A stretch of 34,661 bases of DNA, from the NCBI GenBank assembly GCA_020853095.1, contig JADYZN010000043.1, positions 1-34,661 of the forward strand, given 5' to 3'. Origin of the DNA: Phycisphaerales bacterium (lineage in GTDB: Bacteria; Planctomycetota; Phycisphaerae; Tepidisphaerales; Tepidisphaeraceae). Below the pieces are notes generated by a model, which made no database searches, was not told where the DNA came from, and worked only from the letters and a program-made list of their open reading frames with translations. Position numbers and translations under genes: made by a program. Below are positions 24,500 through 33,140 of the stretch, one piece after another. How positions within the stretch are numbered: the first letter of the stretch is position 1; every line of letters begins with the position of its first letter.

Positions 24500-25558
24500 A
24501 TGCTGACACCTTCGCAATACAAACCGATCACCGGAACGTTCGTCAGTTGCGTGGCAGGCGATACGGGCATCAACAACTGGGGGTTGGCCGAATGGGAATA
24601 TGAATTCAGGCTGTATAAGGCGATCGGCATTGACACCGTCATCATCATCCGCTGCGAAGTGGAATCGGATGGCCTGTATCAATCCGGGTTCGATCCAAGG
24701 TCGACCAGTTGGCCGGAAGATCCCGATCTCGTATCGATGTTTTTCCGCTTGTCTGAAGAACATGGAATGAAGTTATACCTCGGCGGCACGGAAAGCCTGG
24801 ACAACCTGTACAAGGGGTATTGGAAACAGGAGATCGAAAACAACCGGATTTTTTATGAACGCGCTTTGGACAAATTCGGTGACTACAAATGTTTTCACGG
24901 ACTGTATTACACGGTTGAAGCGCTGCCCTGGCATTTTAATTTCTGTGACATCGTCATCGGCACCGCCGAAGCGGCCCACAAGTTGGCTCCGGGCATGAAA
25001 AAGTTGTTTTCTCCCACGCTCTATGGCTTGACGGGATATCCGAACCGACACTATACGCTGGATGATTTCAAAAAGATTTACGGCCAGTTGCTGCAAACGA
25101 TCTCCGGGAAGCTGGATTACTGCGCATGGCAGGACAAATATTTTCTACCCAATTGCAGGATGGGGCAGGTTTTGGAAACAAGCCTGGATGACTGGTATCG
25201 CGCCGCCAAACAGATCACGGAGGCCGCGGGTGCGGAATTCTGGTCGAATATCGAGACGTTTCAGCGTTCCACCACGACGGCGGAACATCGTGATTTTCGA
25301 CAAATCGACTATCGCAGCCTCGCCTTCAAACTTCAAACCGCGGCAAGGTATGCGGCCAAGAACATCACCTACGAATTTTCGACCTGTCTGAGTCCCAACG
25401 CGGAGTGGGGATCGTCCGCGCGGTTGTTGGCACGCTATCTGGAGATGGCCGGCCTCGATCCGGATATCCCGCGCCAATTGCTCGAACGACCCGTGTCAAA
25501 GGCGCCAACCCTTCCACTCCATCCAATTCGGAAGCGTTCTCTTGTCGCCAATTCCTGA
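24500..25558 (+). CDS. DUF4434-like TIM-barrel protein, putative glycosidase
   Basis: 352 residues from ATG 24500; the ribosome site is weak (GAGAG upstream). There is no signal peptide. The N-terminus ITGTFVSCVAGDTGINNWG, then WEYEFRLYKAIGIDTVIII, is the DUF4434 pattern at the first strands of a TIM barrel. Conserved-looking acids sit at predicted strand ends: YYTVEALPW (middle) and FWSNIETF (late). They are spaced as in retaining glycosidases of the clan A type, which makes a hydrolase likely but unproven. It lies 40 bp behind the LacI-type gene and 31 bp before the propeller protein, so it is probably part of one operon acting inside the cell on imported oligosaccharide. Confidence 0.8.
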   Translation: MLTPSQYKPITGTFVSCVAGDTGINNWGLAEWEYEFRLYKAIGIDTVIIIRCEVESDGLYQSGFDPRSTSWPEDPDLVSMFFRLSEEHGMKLYLGGTESLDNLYKGYWKQEIENNRIFYERALDKFGDYKCFHGLYYTVEALPWHFNFCDIVIGTAEAAHKLAPGMKKLFSPTLYGLTGYPNRHYTLDDFKKIYGQLLQTISGKLDYCAWQDKYFLPNCRMGQVLETSLDDWYRAAKQITEAAGAEFWSNIETFQRSTTTAEHRDFRQIDYRSLAFKLQTAARYAAKNITYEFSTCLSPNAEWGSSARLLARYLEMAGLDPDIPRQLLERPVSKAPTLPLHPIRKRSLVANS

Positions 25559-25589
25559 ATCCTGAATCGCGGACACGACATCCATTGAC

Positions 25590-27215
25590 ATGATTGCATC
25601 TACGTCATCCGGCTTGATTGGTGATTGGCCGCTTCGAAAAAACGCCAGGAACGCTGCCTCCGATACGATGCATGCGATTCCGGACGGTAACGTCGTCCAT
25701 GATGCGCAAGGAGCGATATTTGACGGCCGTAATGCGAAACTGGTTGTCCATGGCGCCGATCTCATTTTTGGGAAAAGGGATTTCACCCTGTCGGCCAGGA
25801 TAAGGATCGAGGCGGATGAAGCCGAATGCATCGGAAACATCGCCGGCAAGTTTGACCTCGATACACGGACCGGGTTCAACTGGTCTGTTGTCGATCATGG
25901 CGGGGTTACCAGCTCATCATCCAATTATCGCAATCTGAACTTCTCAATGGATGCGGGAACCCTTCCGCAATGGATGGATTGCGGCCGTCCAGGAAACGCA
26001 CGGCACATCTGCGCTTTGACGGTCAACCGTGGCGATCTTTATGCCGGCACGTTTGAACATGATGATGGGGAAATCGGCCGTGTGTATCGACATACGGGAA
26101 ACTCCGGATGGGAGGACACCGGCCTGCCCTGTCGGTCCAATAGCGTGTTCGGATTGGCGGCGATCAACGGGGTACTTTATGCGTCCTCGGGGCGGTACGA
26201 CCCTCGCAATTCCGCATTACCAGACACCGGCAACATGGATGAGGAAACCCGCATCTGGCGAATGGAGCCCGGTGGCGGCTGGAAGGATTGTGGAAATCCT
26301 CACGTTGGCACAAACGATTTATACAATCTCGGCGTTTATCGCGGCCGGCTTTACGCAACACCGAGTTTCGCCAGGGGATTGTACGGATACGATGGTGACA
26401 AGGATTGGAAAACGTGCCGCGAGCCATACCCACGATTCCTGAGCCTGTGCCAATGGCGTGGTCATCTGTATGGCGCCAGCAACAAAGGGCTTCGCCATCT
26501 TGGTCCGCCTCCGGATAGAGAAATTAGTTTTGAAATGTTGCCCGATGCGGATGGCGTCTATAGATACGATGATCGGAACGATGCATGGACCGGTTGCGGC
26601 GCCATTCCCACCGAGACCCAGATGTATTCATTTGCCGTGCATCGTGGCGCCCTCTTTACAGGTACGTGGCCGAACGCGAAAGTGTTTCGCTCCACAAGCG
26701 GCATGGGGTGGGATGATTGCGGGAATCTCCATCCGGAAGAAAAAGAAGTCATGGCCATGTGCGTCTACAACGGCATGATGTACGCGGGCACGCTCCCCGC
26801 CGCGGATATTTACCGGCTGGACGGAGATCACCATTGGACGCGGGTGGGAAACGTTGATTCGACTCCCGACGTGAAATATCGCAGGGCGTGGAGCATGGCG
26901 GTTCATGAGGGCGGACTGTTTGTTGGCGCGTTGCCAAGCGGGCACGTCTGGATGATGCGAACCGGGGCCGTCGCTTCCGACAGCCATCAGTTGACCACGG
27001 GCTGGCATCACGTTCTGGCCGTCCGGAAGGGTTCTGCCGCGATGATCTACGTGGATGGGGTGCTGCGCGGCCGAAGTTCATCCGATATTCAACTTGATTT
27101 GACCAATCGCCAGCCATTGACGATCGGATTCGGCGGGCATGATTATTTTCGTGGCAGGATCGCTGATTTTCGATTGTACGACCGCGCGCTTTCAGGATCG
27201 GACATCCAGCCATGA
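25590..27215 (+). CDS. LamG domain interrupted by a beta-propeller
   Basis: 541 residues from ATG 25590; no signal peptide and a weak ribosome site. Residues 1-135 look like the first half of a LamG/concanavalin fold (LIGDWPLRKNA, FTLSARIRIEADE). About 140-453 is a propeller of ~45-60-residue repeats, each with a strand pair of the type G-x-LY-AGTF and a following W-x-D-C-G turn (GDLYAGTF, GVLYASSG, GRLYATPS, GHLYGASN, GALFTGTW, GMMYAGTL, GGLFVGAL). Residues ~455-541 finish the LamG fold (TTGWHHVLAVRKGSAAMIYVDG, GRIADFRLYDRAL). The likely job is glycan recognition or a scaffold for the neighbouring enzymes. A sialidase-like or lyase activity cannot be excluded, but no catalytic motif is recognised. 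Confidence 0.8.
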   Translation: MIASTSSGLIGDWPLRKNARNAASDTMHAIPDGNVVHDAQGAIFDGRNAKLVVHGADLIFGKRDFTLSARIRIEADEAECIGNIAGKFDLDTRTGFNWSVVDHGGVTSSSSNYRNLNFSMDAGTLPQWMDCGRPGNARHICALTVNRGDLYAGTFEHDDGEIGRVYRHTGNSGWEDTGLPCRSNSVFGLAAINGVLYASSGRYDPRNSALPDTGNMDEETRIWRMEPGGGWKDCGNPHVGTNDLYNLGVYRGRLYATPSFARGLYGYDGDKDWKTCREPYPRFLSLCQWRGHLYGASNKGLRHLGPPPDREISFEMLPDADGVYRYDDRNDAWTGCGAIPTETQMYSFAVHRGALFTGTWPNAKVFRSTSGMGWDDCGNLHPEEKEVMAMCVYNGMMYAGTLPAADIYRLDGDHHWTRVGNVDSTPDVKYRRAWSMAVHEGGLFVGALPSGHVWMMRTGAVASDSHQLTTGWHHVLAVRKGSAAMIYVDGVLRGRSSSDIQLDLTNRQPLTIGFGGHDYFRGRIADFRLYDRALSGSDIQP

Positions 27216-27246
27216 TCACATACCGGGCCAGCGCAGGAGACGAATC

Positions 27247-28830
27247 ATGAGAGGCTTTCACATCGACATGAACATTGCGCAGTTTAAGCGTCCTTACCTG
27301 GAGCAATGGCTGCGAAAGATCGCCGAACTTGGATACGATACGGTCATCTGGGAAGTTGAGAACAACGTACGCTGGCGCACCGTACCCGAGTGCGCCGCCC
27401 CCGATGCTTTTCCACCGGAAGAGTTCAGACAAATCGTTGACCTGGCGCGGTCGCTTGGGCTGGAGTCGATCCCAATACTCCAGACATTGGCCCACTGCGA
27501 GTACGTACTGAAACATCCGCGGTACAAGCATCTTTCCGAACATGGGGATGAGGTTGTCCAGTATTGTCCCCTCCACCCCGGTTTGCGGCCATTTCTACAG
27601 GGATGGATGGACGAATATCTGGATGTCTTCGGTGCAATCAATGTCTTTCACGTTGGCGGAGATGAATCGTGGTGGCTGGGATCGTGCCCGCGTTGCAAGG
27701 AGTACGCCCGGCAACACTCCCTGGGTGAATTGTACGTTCAACACGTCAACGCGATCCTGCAATATCTGATCGACAGGAAGATCCGCCCCGCATTGTGGGC
27801 GGACATGGTTCTCAGTCATCCTCATATCGCCGATCTGATCCCGCGACAAACCATCATGTTTGACTGGATGTACGACATCTATCGGGGAAGCGGTAAAGTC
27901 TGGGTATGGGGCGATCTGAAGATGTGCGACCGGCATCAGATTCCGCCAAACCGTTATCACTTCTATCGTCGCCATCTGTTCCCTGATGGTGATGAACCGG
28001 GGCGTGAGCCGGAAACTTTTTACACCGCGGATTTTTTGAATGACAAAGGATTCGCCGTTGTCACGTGCCCCGGCGCCAGTCATTTTGGTGACAACGTGTT
28101 CATGGGCCGCACTCATCTGCACATGGTCAACACCTACGACTCGTGGCGTAAAGGCATGGAGCTGGATGGGTCGGTGCTTACGAGTTGGAGCGTCCATCTG
28201 CACCCATGGGAATTGCAGTTGCCGACGATCGAACTGGGACCATGGATGGAACGTCATCCGGATGGGACACTGATTGAATATCAGCGTGAGTTCACGATCA
28301 ATCATTTCGGGTTGGAAGACAACCGTTTCTGGCGAGCCTTGGGATTGCTGTCCAAATCGATTCTCTTCAGCACCATGTTGACGCTCGGCCACGACAAGAC
28401 GGCGAGGGATGTTCCGCCTGCGTTCGCCATTGAACTTCTCAACAAGCTCCATGCCGAAGGCCGCTTGACCGCGGAGCTTGAAAACGCGCGTGGTCGGCTG
28501 GTCGAATACCAGGCCGCGCTTGGCCTGTTGAGTCAAATCACCGCCTCCGCAACGCGCGGCGGAGAGATGCTGAAGCATTACGTGCTCGCGGCACGAAATC
28601 TGATTCATCGCGCCGAAGTTGCGATCCATCTGATCGCCCGTTTTCAAGGAAATACGGAAGGGGATGCGAAGGAACTTCTGGACCGGCTTGCCGACCTCCG
28701 CAGCGAGACGGAATCAATGTATGAGCCGTCACAAAGGTCCGCCCGGCGTGCTCGGATCATCACGTGGCTGTATGCGCCATTCGAGCATGCATTGAAAGAC
28801 CTGGCCTCATCGACGAATCCACCTTGTTGA
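27247..28830 (+). CDS. GH20-like beta-N-acetylhexosaminidase-related protein
   Basis: 527 residues from ATG 27247, chosen because AGGAGA lies about 7 bp upstream; the open frame starts earlier but without a site. A TIM barrel begins at once (MRGFHIDMN, YLEQWLRKIAELGYDTVIWE). It contains NVFHVGGDESWW, the GH20 H-x-G-G-D-E motif; D139-E140 are the substrate-assisting Asp and the acid/base Glu. There is no signal peptide and no N-terminal GH20b domain. A mostly helical C-terminal region (~370-527) replaces the usual ending. GH20 enzymes release terminal beta-GlcNAc or GalNAc. The cytoplasmic prediction fits hydrolysis of imported oligosaccharides. It is the last gene of the LacI-led run and nearly touches the convergent gene (9 bp). 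Confidence 0.85.
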   Translation: MRGFHIDMNIAQFKRPYLEQWLRKIAELGYDTVIWEVENNVRWRTVPECAAPDAFPPEEFRQIVDLARSLGLESIPILQTLAHCEYVLKHPRYKHLSEHGDEVVQYCPLHPGLRPFLQGWMDEYLDVFGAINVFHVGGDESWWLGSCPRCKEYARQHSLGELYVQHVNAILQYLIDRKIRPALWADMVLSHPHIADLIPRQTIMFDWMYDIYRGSGKVWVWGDLKMCDRHQIPPNRYHFYRRHLFPDGDEPGREPETFYTADFLNDKGFAVVTCPGASHFGDNVFMGRTHLHMVNTYDSWRKGMELDGSVLTSWSVHLHPWELQLPTIELGPWMERHPDGTLIEYQREFTINHFGLEDNRFWRALGLLSKSILFSTMLTLGHDKTARDVPPAFAIELLNKLHAEGRLTAELENARGRLVEYQAALGLLSQITASATRGGEMLKHYVLAARNLIHRAEVAIHLIARFQGNTEGDAKELLDRLADLRSETESMYEPSQRSARRARIITWLYAPFEHALKDLASSTNPPC

Positions 28831-28839
28831 CCCGCCCGG

Positions 28840-30741
28840 TTATTGGGGAGCGCCTGGCGGTTCATCAGCCTGGAGGGAATGGCAAACACCCTGAAAGTCG
28901 CAAATAACTTCCCGGCAGCCCCGTATCGGCAAATCAAAGACAACGTATTCGGACTGTTCCACCATTTGGTGGTCGAATGAAACCGGCTTGCCATCCACGT
29001 TAACGCCCGTGCAGGTTCGACCCGATGGGAGCAGGATGCGAAAGGAGGCGTGAACGCCCGTTCCGGTGAATGACAGGGTGATCCGGCGATCGGACAACAC
29101 GTAACGATAGGAGAAATAGGAGTCGGATGCGGGAAAATGCGCCGTCGCATCAGCATTATGACAAGACATCGCGGGCCAGCGCGGGGCGCATGAGACCTGC
29201 TCAAAGCACTTGCCTGCCGAGCGGATGCCTGCAAGTTCTTCAATGACCGCCTGCGTCCATGGGGACAAACCCCACGCATCATGGTTGGTTTGATTGTGTG
29301 GGGCGTTAATTGCGGCGTTGCCCTGCCGGTCGTACCAGGTGAACAGCGCGCCACGGTCGCGTTTAAAGACAAAGTGCAGATCGGCAAGGAGCGTCACGGC
29401 CACTTCCTCCATCCCATGCTGGAACGCGCCGCGGCACAACTCGCCGCCCACCAGCGGGAAAAGGCCACCATTGGCGTAATAACCCTGGGTTGACCGCCAA
29501 GGCTCAACCGGTTCGAAATATTTCAACTCATCGGGATATCCGGGCTGAAGACTCCACCATGGGAATCGGTCGCCGGTTTCATTCCATCGCCTTAGATATT
29601 CCTTGAGAATTGAAACCGACTGTTTGTGGTCGGCGAAACCGCGTGTAATGGCCCATGCGCTGCTGAGGGTCAATTGATCTTCTTCGTTGAAATCCCCGTG
29701 ATCAAACGGATCGAGATGGATGTGATGGCGGTATTTGATGCCATCCCAGAACAGTTCATTGCCGATCCGGCGAAAATGATCCCGCATCCGCAGCCAATGG
29801 TTGGCGCGGCGGTCGTTATGCAATTGCTGATATGCCTGGGCCAACGAACGGCACGCATCATACATGCAAGCCGTGTCGCCCTGCATGATGACGTAGAGCG
29901 ACTTGTCGTTGATCATGTTTCCCTGCTGCCCCTGGGGAGTGAAGTGAATGTCCCATTCATCCAGCGTGTGCGGCCTCTTGATGACGCCATGCTTAAGATC
30001 AAAAGTCACGGGGTCCGTGATGACGTATTCCATGGACTTTTCCACCTTGGGTAGCATCGAATCCATCCATTGACCGTCTCCGTGGGCCTGCCATCCGCTG
30101 CACAAGGTAACGGCGGCGCCGATTTCCAGGTCGGCCATGCAGCTGCGCAGCCGGCGGCTGGTGCGCGGGCAGGGATAATCGTCGCTGTAGATGTGATCGG
30201 GAAGGCTTCCATCCGGATATTGGTAGGAGAACAATGCCTCGAACATCGACTTCACGTCGCGGATAAAATAGCGCAATGCTCCTATTGCATAGACGGGGTA
30301 GGCCATGTTCTGGCGGGTATTGTCGGCGGCTTTGTAATGGGTGATGGGTTTGCCATCGACGATTGAGATGTCGAGGGTCTGCGACAACCCGTCGCGCAGG
30401 TAACCAAACAGTTCGTTGGTCACGGCATGATCGGTTCGGATAGACGTCTGCACGTCCATCCGGAAACATCCATGCCGGCGGTATTCCCTGCCATCAGGCC
30501 CCACGGTCCAAAGCTGTACGTGATGCACTCCGGCCGCACCACCGGCGCGAAAAGTGGTTTGAGCTTTCCCATTTTGTGAAGTGAATGTTCCTGTCAGATA
30601 GGGATGATGAGCGGCGTCCGAGACCTCCAGATGCACCGGCTGTCCATGCAGCCCCCGCCATTCATATTCGACGGTTATCTCATCGAGTGGTGAGCATCTC
30701 GACGGGCTTGTCCACACCACGCCGGCTTCGATCAGGTTCAT
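28840..30741 (-). CDS. Six-hairpin (alpha/alpha)6 glycosidase, GH78/GH63-like
   Basis: 633 residues from ATG 30741, which overlaps the upstream stop by 4 bp (ATGA). Residues ~1-95 form an Ig-like sandwich (DEITVEYEWRGLHGQPVHLEV). About 110-530 is a helical toroid with the style of rhamnosidase/GH63-like enzymes (SYQYPDGSLPDHIYSDDYPC, CMADLEIGAAVTLCSGW, HTLDEWDIHF, FNEEDQLTLSSAWAI, GYYANGGLFPLVGGEL). A C-terminal sandwich follows (YRYVLSDRRITLSFTG). Candidate acids are Glu/Asp in DEWD and NEED. No signal peptide, so probably cytoplasmic. The exact GH family and linkage cannot be settled here. It is the last gene of the minus-strand operon. Confidence 0.75.
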   Translation of the reverse strand: MNLIEAGVVWTSPSRCSPLDEITVEYEWRGLHGQPVHLEVSDAAHHPYLTGTFTSQNGKAQTTFRAGGAAGVHHVQLWTVGPDGREYRRHGCFRMDVQTSIRTDHAVTNELFGYLRDGLSQTLDISIVDGKPITHYKAADNTRQNMAYPVYAIGALRYFIRDVKSMFEALFSYQYPDGSLPDHIYSDDYPCPRTSRRLRSCMADLEIGAAVTLCSGWQAHGDGQWMDSMLPKVEKSMEYVITDPVTFDLKHGVIKRPHTLDEWDIHFTPQGQQGNMINDKSLYVIMQGDTACMYDACRSLAQAYQQLHNDRRANHWLRMRDHFRRIGNELFWDGIKYRHHIHLDPFDHGDFNEEDQLTLSSAWAITRGFADHKQSVSILKEYLRRWNETGDRFPWWSLQPGYPDELKYFEPVEPWRSTQGYYANGGLFPLVGGELCRGAFQHGMEEVAVTLLADLHFVFKRDRGALFTWYDRQGNAAINAPHNQTNHDAWGLSPWTQAVIEELAGIRSAGKCFEQVSCAPRWPAMSCHNADATAHFPASDSYFSYRYVLSDRRITLSFTGTGVHASFRILLPSGRTCTGVNVDGKPVSFDHQMVEQSEYVVFDLPIRGCREVICDFQGVCHSLQADEPPGAPQ

Positions 30742-32237
30742 TTCAGGCTCCCGGTACGGGATAACATTACATCATTGATGATATCGAAAGGAAACATCGG
30801 CCGAGGGATGCGCTTGAACGGCAGCTTGGTCAGGTCCGCTCTGCAGCATCCAGGCGAATCAACCGACATGACCGCCTTGGAAATCGGCTCATAGTCCATG
30901 CGAAAACTGAGCGGGGATTTGCACAACACCAGTTTCATTTCCAGTGGTTCGATGCCGTGGCTTCGGTACATCTCCGGATCGGTGGTCGGCATGGGTCGTT
31001 CGGCGATCAGAAGATTGATTGCATTGATTTTCAAAACGGCGGAGCGGCCCATCTGGACGCGACGACCCTTATAGCAGCTTCCCTTATAGAAGAATTCGCC
31101 GTCAGAAATCAGCTTGACCCGGCCGGTCACAGCAATGAGCCGCGCGTACTCAGGATTTAATGCGCCCCCCACGGAGAGCGTTATCGTTTGTCCGACGCCG
31201 GCGTCAATGGCCCGCGCCACGGCCGGTGGATCGACCACGACCGCGGCGGTGGGCAGGTGAGACAGGCCCTTGCGCAGGATTCCCTCCAGAATATAGGCAC
31301 TGTCTCCAGGCGAACCGCCCATGGTGCCATCAGCCCCTTCACCAAGGGTGATCGGGCCTCCTTCGATCTTCAACGCCTGTTCCAACGCTTCATCCACGGT
31401 CGGCAGGCTGATTACAAATTCTTGTCTTCGGGACCACATTGCCTGGGCAAGCTCATCGGCATATCGGCCGGCCAGCATCGGATCATTGTCCGTCACGACC
31501 ACCGAACACCAGCCCAGTTCCTCGACATCCAACCACGGCTGACAGGGAAACAATGAGGTACTCAACACGCCAGGTCGACGTTCGACATCTCGTGCCAAAT
31601 CAAGCAACTGCCTGAAGACCCCGCGATCGCTGATCATCTGTTCCGCTTGTGTGACCAGTGGCAGCTTGCGAACCGCCATGGTCGGACGTTTCGCGCCGGT
31701 GATGGTCGAAGCCATCAATTCCGCGGCTCTCCGACCCGTGTCGGCGGTGTCCACGTGCGGGCATGTCTGATATCCAACCAGTGCATTGGCCGAGGAGGCC
31801 ATGGCGTTGCCGATTGAGGCGTGTAAATCCAGGCTGGCAATTACGGGTATGTCGGCGCCGACCAATCGACGAACCTGCTCAAGGACGTATCCATCTGCGC
31901 TGTCGATTCCCTCCGCGGCCCAGGCGCCATGCAGGGCAAGCAACACCCCGTCAATCGGCCCAGCGTTGCGAAGAGAATCGAGAAGCTGGTCGACCAGGGG
32001 GATGAAGTCCTTTTGGAGCATCCTGCCGGAGCTGACGGCCCACCCCCCAATCAGTGGGATGATTTGAACACCCCGTTTTCGCGAAAGCACATCCACGAAA
32101 CCATACACTTCGGTTTGTTCGACCCTGGCCGATTCCAAAAGTGCGTTTCCCGCGTGAATCTGAAAATCTTCCCGCCGGGTCAGCTTTGCGGAGAAGGTGT
32201 TGGTCTCTTGAAGCAGAGAGCCGATTGCAATGCGCAT
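30738..32237 (-). CDS. MlrC-family metalloprotein (microcystinase C-like)
   Basis: 499 residues from ATG 32237, with AGAGGA about 7 bp upstream, immediately after the previous stop. The N-terminus MRIAIGSLLQETNTFSAK is diagnostic for the MlrC/DUF1485 family. Likely zinc ligands are in LLALHGAWAAEGIDS, SLDLHASI and YQTCPHVDTADTG. A C-terminal MlrC domain follows (LGEGADGTMGGSPGDS, YKGSCYKGRRVQMGRSAVL). Known members hydrolyse a peptide bond of linearised microcystin, but most family members are uncharacterised hydrolases found with catabolic genes. Placed between a lactonase and a glycosidase, it may remove an amide or act on a sugar-derived acid. That is inference. Confidence 0.9.
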   Translation of the reverse strand: MRIAIGSLLQETNTFSAKLTRREDFQIHAGNALLESARVEQTEVYGFVDVLSRKRGVQIIPLIGGWAVSSGRMLQKDFIPLVDQLLDSLRNAGPIDGVLLALHGAWAAEGIDSADGYVLEQVRRLVGADIPVIASLDLHASIGNAMASSANALVGYQTCPHVDTADTGRRAAELMASTITGAKRPTMAVRKLPLVTQAEQMISDRGVFRQLLDLARDVERRPGVLSTSLFPCQPWLDVEELGWCSVVVTDNDPMLAGRYADELAQAMWSRRQEFVISLPTVDEALEQALKIEGGPITLGEGADGTMGGSPGDSAYILEGILRKGLSHLPTAAVVVDPPAVARAIDAGVGQTITLSVGGALNPEYARLIAVTGRVKLISDGEFFYKGSCYKGRRVQMGRSAVLKINAINLLIAERPMPTTDPEMYRSHGIEPLEMKLVLCKSPLSFRMDYEPISKAVMSVDSPGCCRADLTKLPFKRIPRPMFPFDIINDVMLSRTGSLK

Positions 32238-33131
32238 TTATAATCCTCTCTTAAGATGCGAGTGAGAATACAGCGGCATGCCGGGCGCAACCGGCTCAAG
32301 CACGGCCAGGCAACGCGCGCCCAGACACGCCACATAAAGCCGGTCCATCTGTTTGCCGCCAAAGGCGAGGTTGGTCGGCGTAGGCAGCCTGTAATTTTCC
32401 AGGTCCTGGCAATACAGGGCAACCTGCCCGGAAGGATCCACCCGATAAAGATGGTTAAGCCCGTAACAGGCGACCAGGAGGTTTCCTGCCGCATCAAATG
32501 CCATGCCATCCGGAACATGGGCAAGTCCCGAGCAATAAATCGATCTGTCGCCGGCGGTACCATCCGATTTGATTTCTATGCGGCAAACGCGATCCAGGTT
32601 GCTCTCGATGACGAATAACGCATCTTCATTCGCATTGATTGCCAGGCCGTTGGGAAATGCGAACGGGCCGGCATCGAACAGCTCGATACGACCATCCTGA
32701 CGGATGCGATGGATCATGCCATCGCATCCCTTGAATTGTCCCGAATCGGTCAGGTACAGGTTCCCGTCGGCATCGAAGACCGAGTAATTCGGTTGTCTCA
32801 ACCGGCTTCCATCCGGCGCGCGGTCCGCGATGCTGGTGAGCTGTCCACAGGGGTCGATGCGAATCAATTCACGTCTTGTCTTGTCGCATACGTAGAGGTT
32901 TCCCCTCTGATCCAGCGTGATGCCAAGAATGAATCCACCCGTGCAGGCGAACTGTTCGGTTCGCATGCCGTCATCGCTGATGCGATATATCTGCCCCATC
33001 TCCCCACCGGCATAAACGGTTCCATCCGGGGCGACGGCGACGCCTTCGGAATGGTCGATTCCATCGCCGAATGCCCGGATGCGTTCGATCGGAAACCGGC
33101 CTGGCTCATCATGGGTGCATCTTCGGCTCAT
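32238..33131 (-). CDS. SMP-30/gluconolactonase-like protein
   Basis: 297 residues from ATG 33131, 9 bp after the upstream stop; the ribosome site is weak. It is a six-bladed propeller with the family markers HSEGVAVAPDGTVYAGGE (metal Glu), NYSVFDADGNLYLTDSG, FPNGLAINANEDALFVIES and HVPDGMAFDAAGNLLVACYG; the Asn and Asp of these motifs bind the metal. Family enzymes open aldonolactones to aldonic acids. There is no signal peptide. It is tightly packed between the aminotransferase and the MlrC gene, so it probably takes part in a sugar-acid step of the same pathway. Confidence 0.9.
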   Translation of the reverse strand: MSRRCTHDEPGRFPIERIRAFGDGIDHSEGVAVAPDGTVYAGGEMGQIYRISDDGMRTEQFACTGGFILGITLDQRGNLYVCDKTRRELIRIDPCGQLTSIADRAPDGSRLRQPNYSVFDADGNLYLTDSGQFKGCDGMIHRIRQDGRIELFDAGPFAFPNGLAINANEDALFVIESNLDRVCRIEIKSDGTAGDRSIYCSGLAHVPDGMAFDAAGNLLVACYGLNHLYRVDPSGQVALYCQDLENYRLPTPTNLAFGGKQMDRLYVACLGARCLAVLEPVAPGMPLYSHSHLKRGL

Positions 33132-33140
33132 AAGCGAAGC

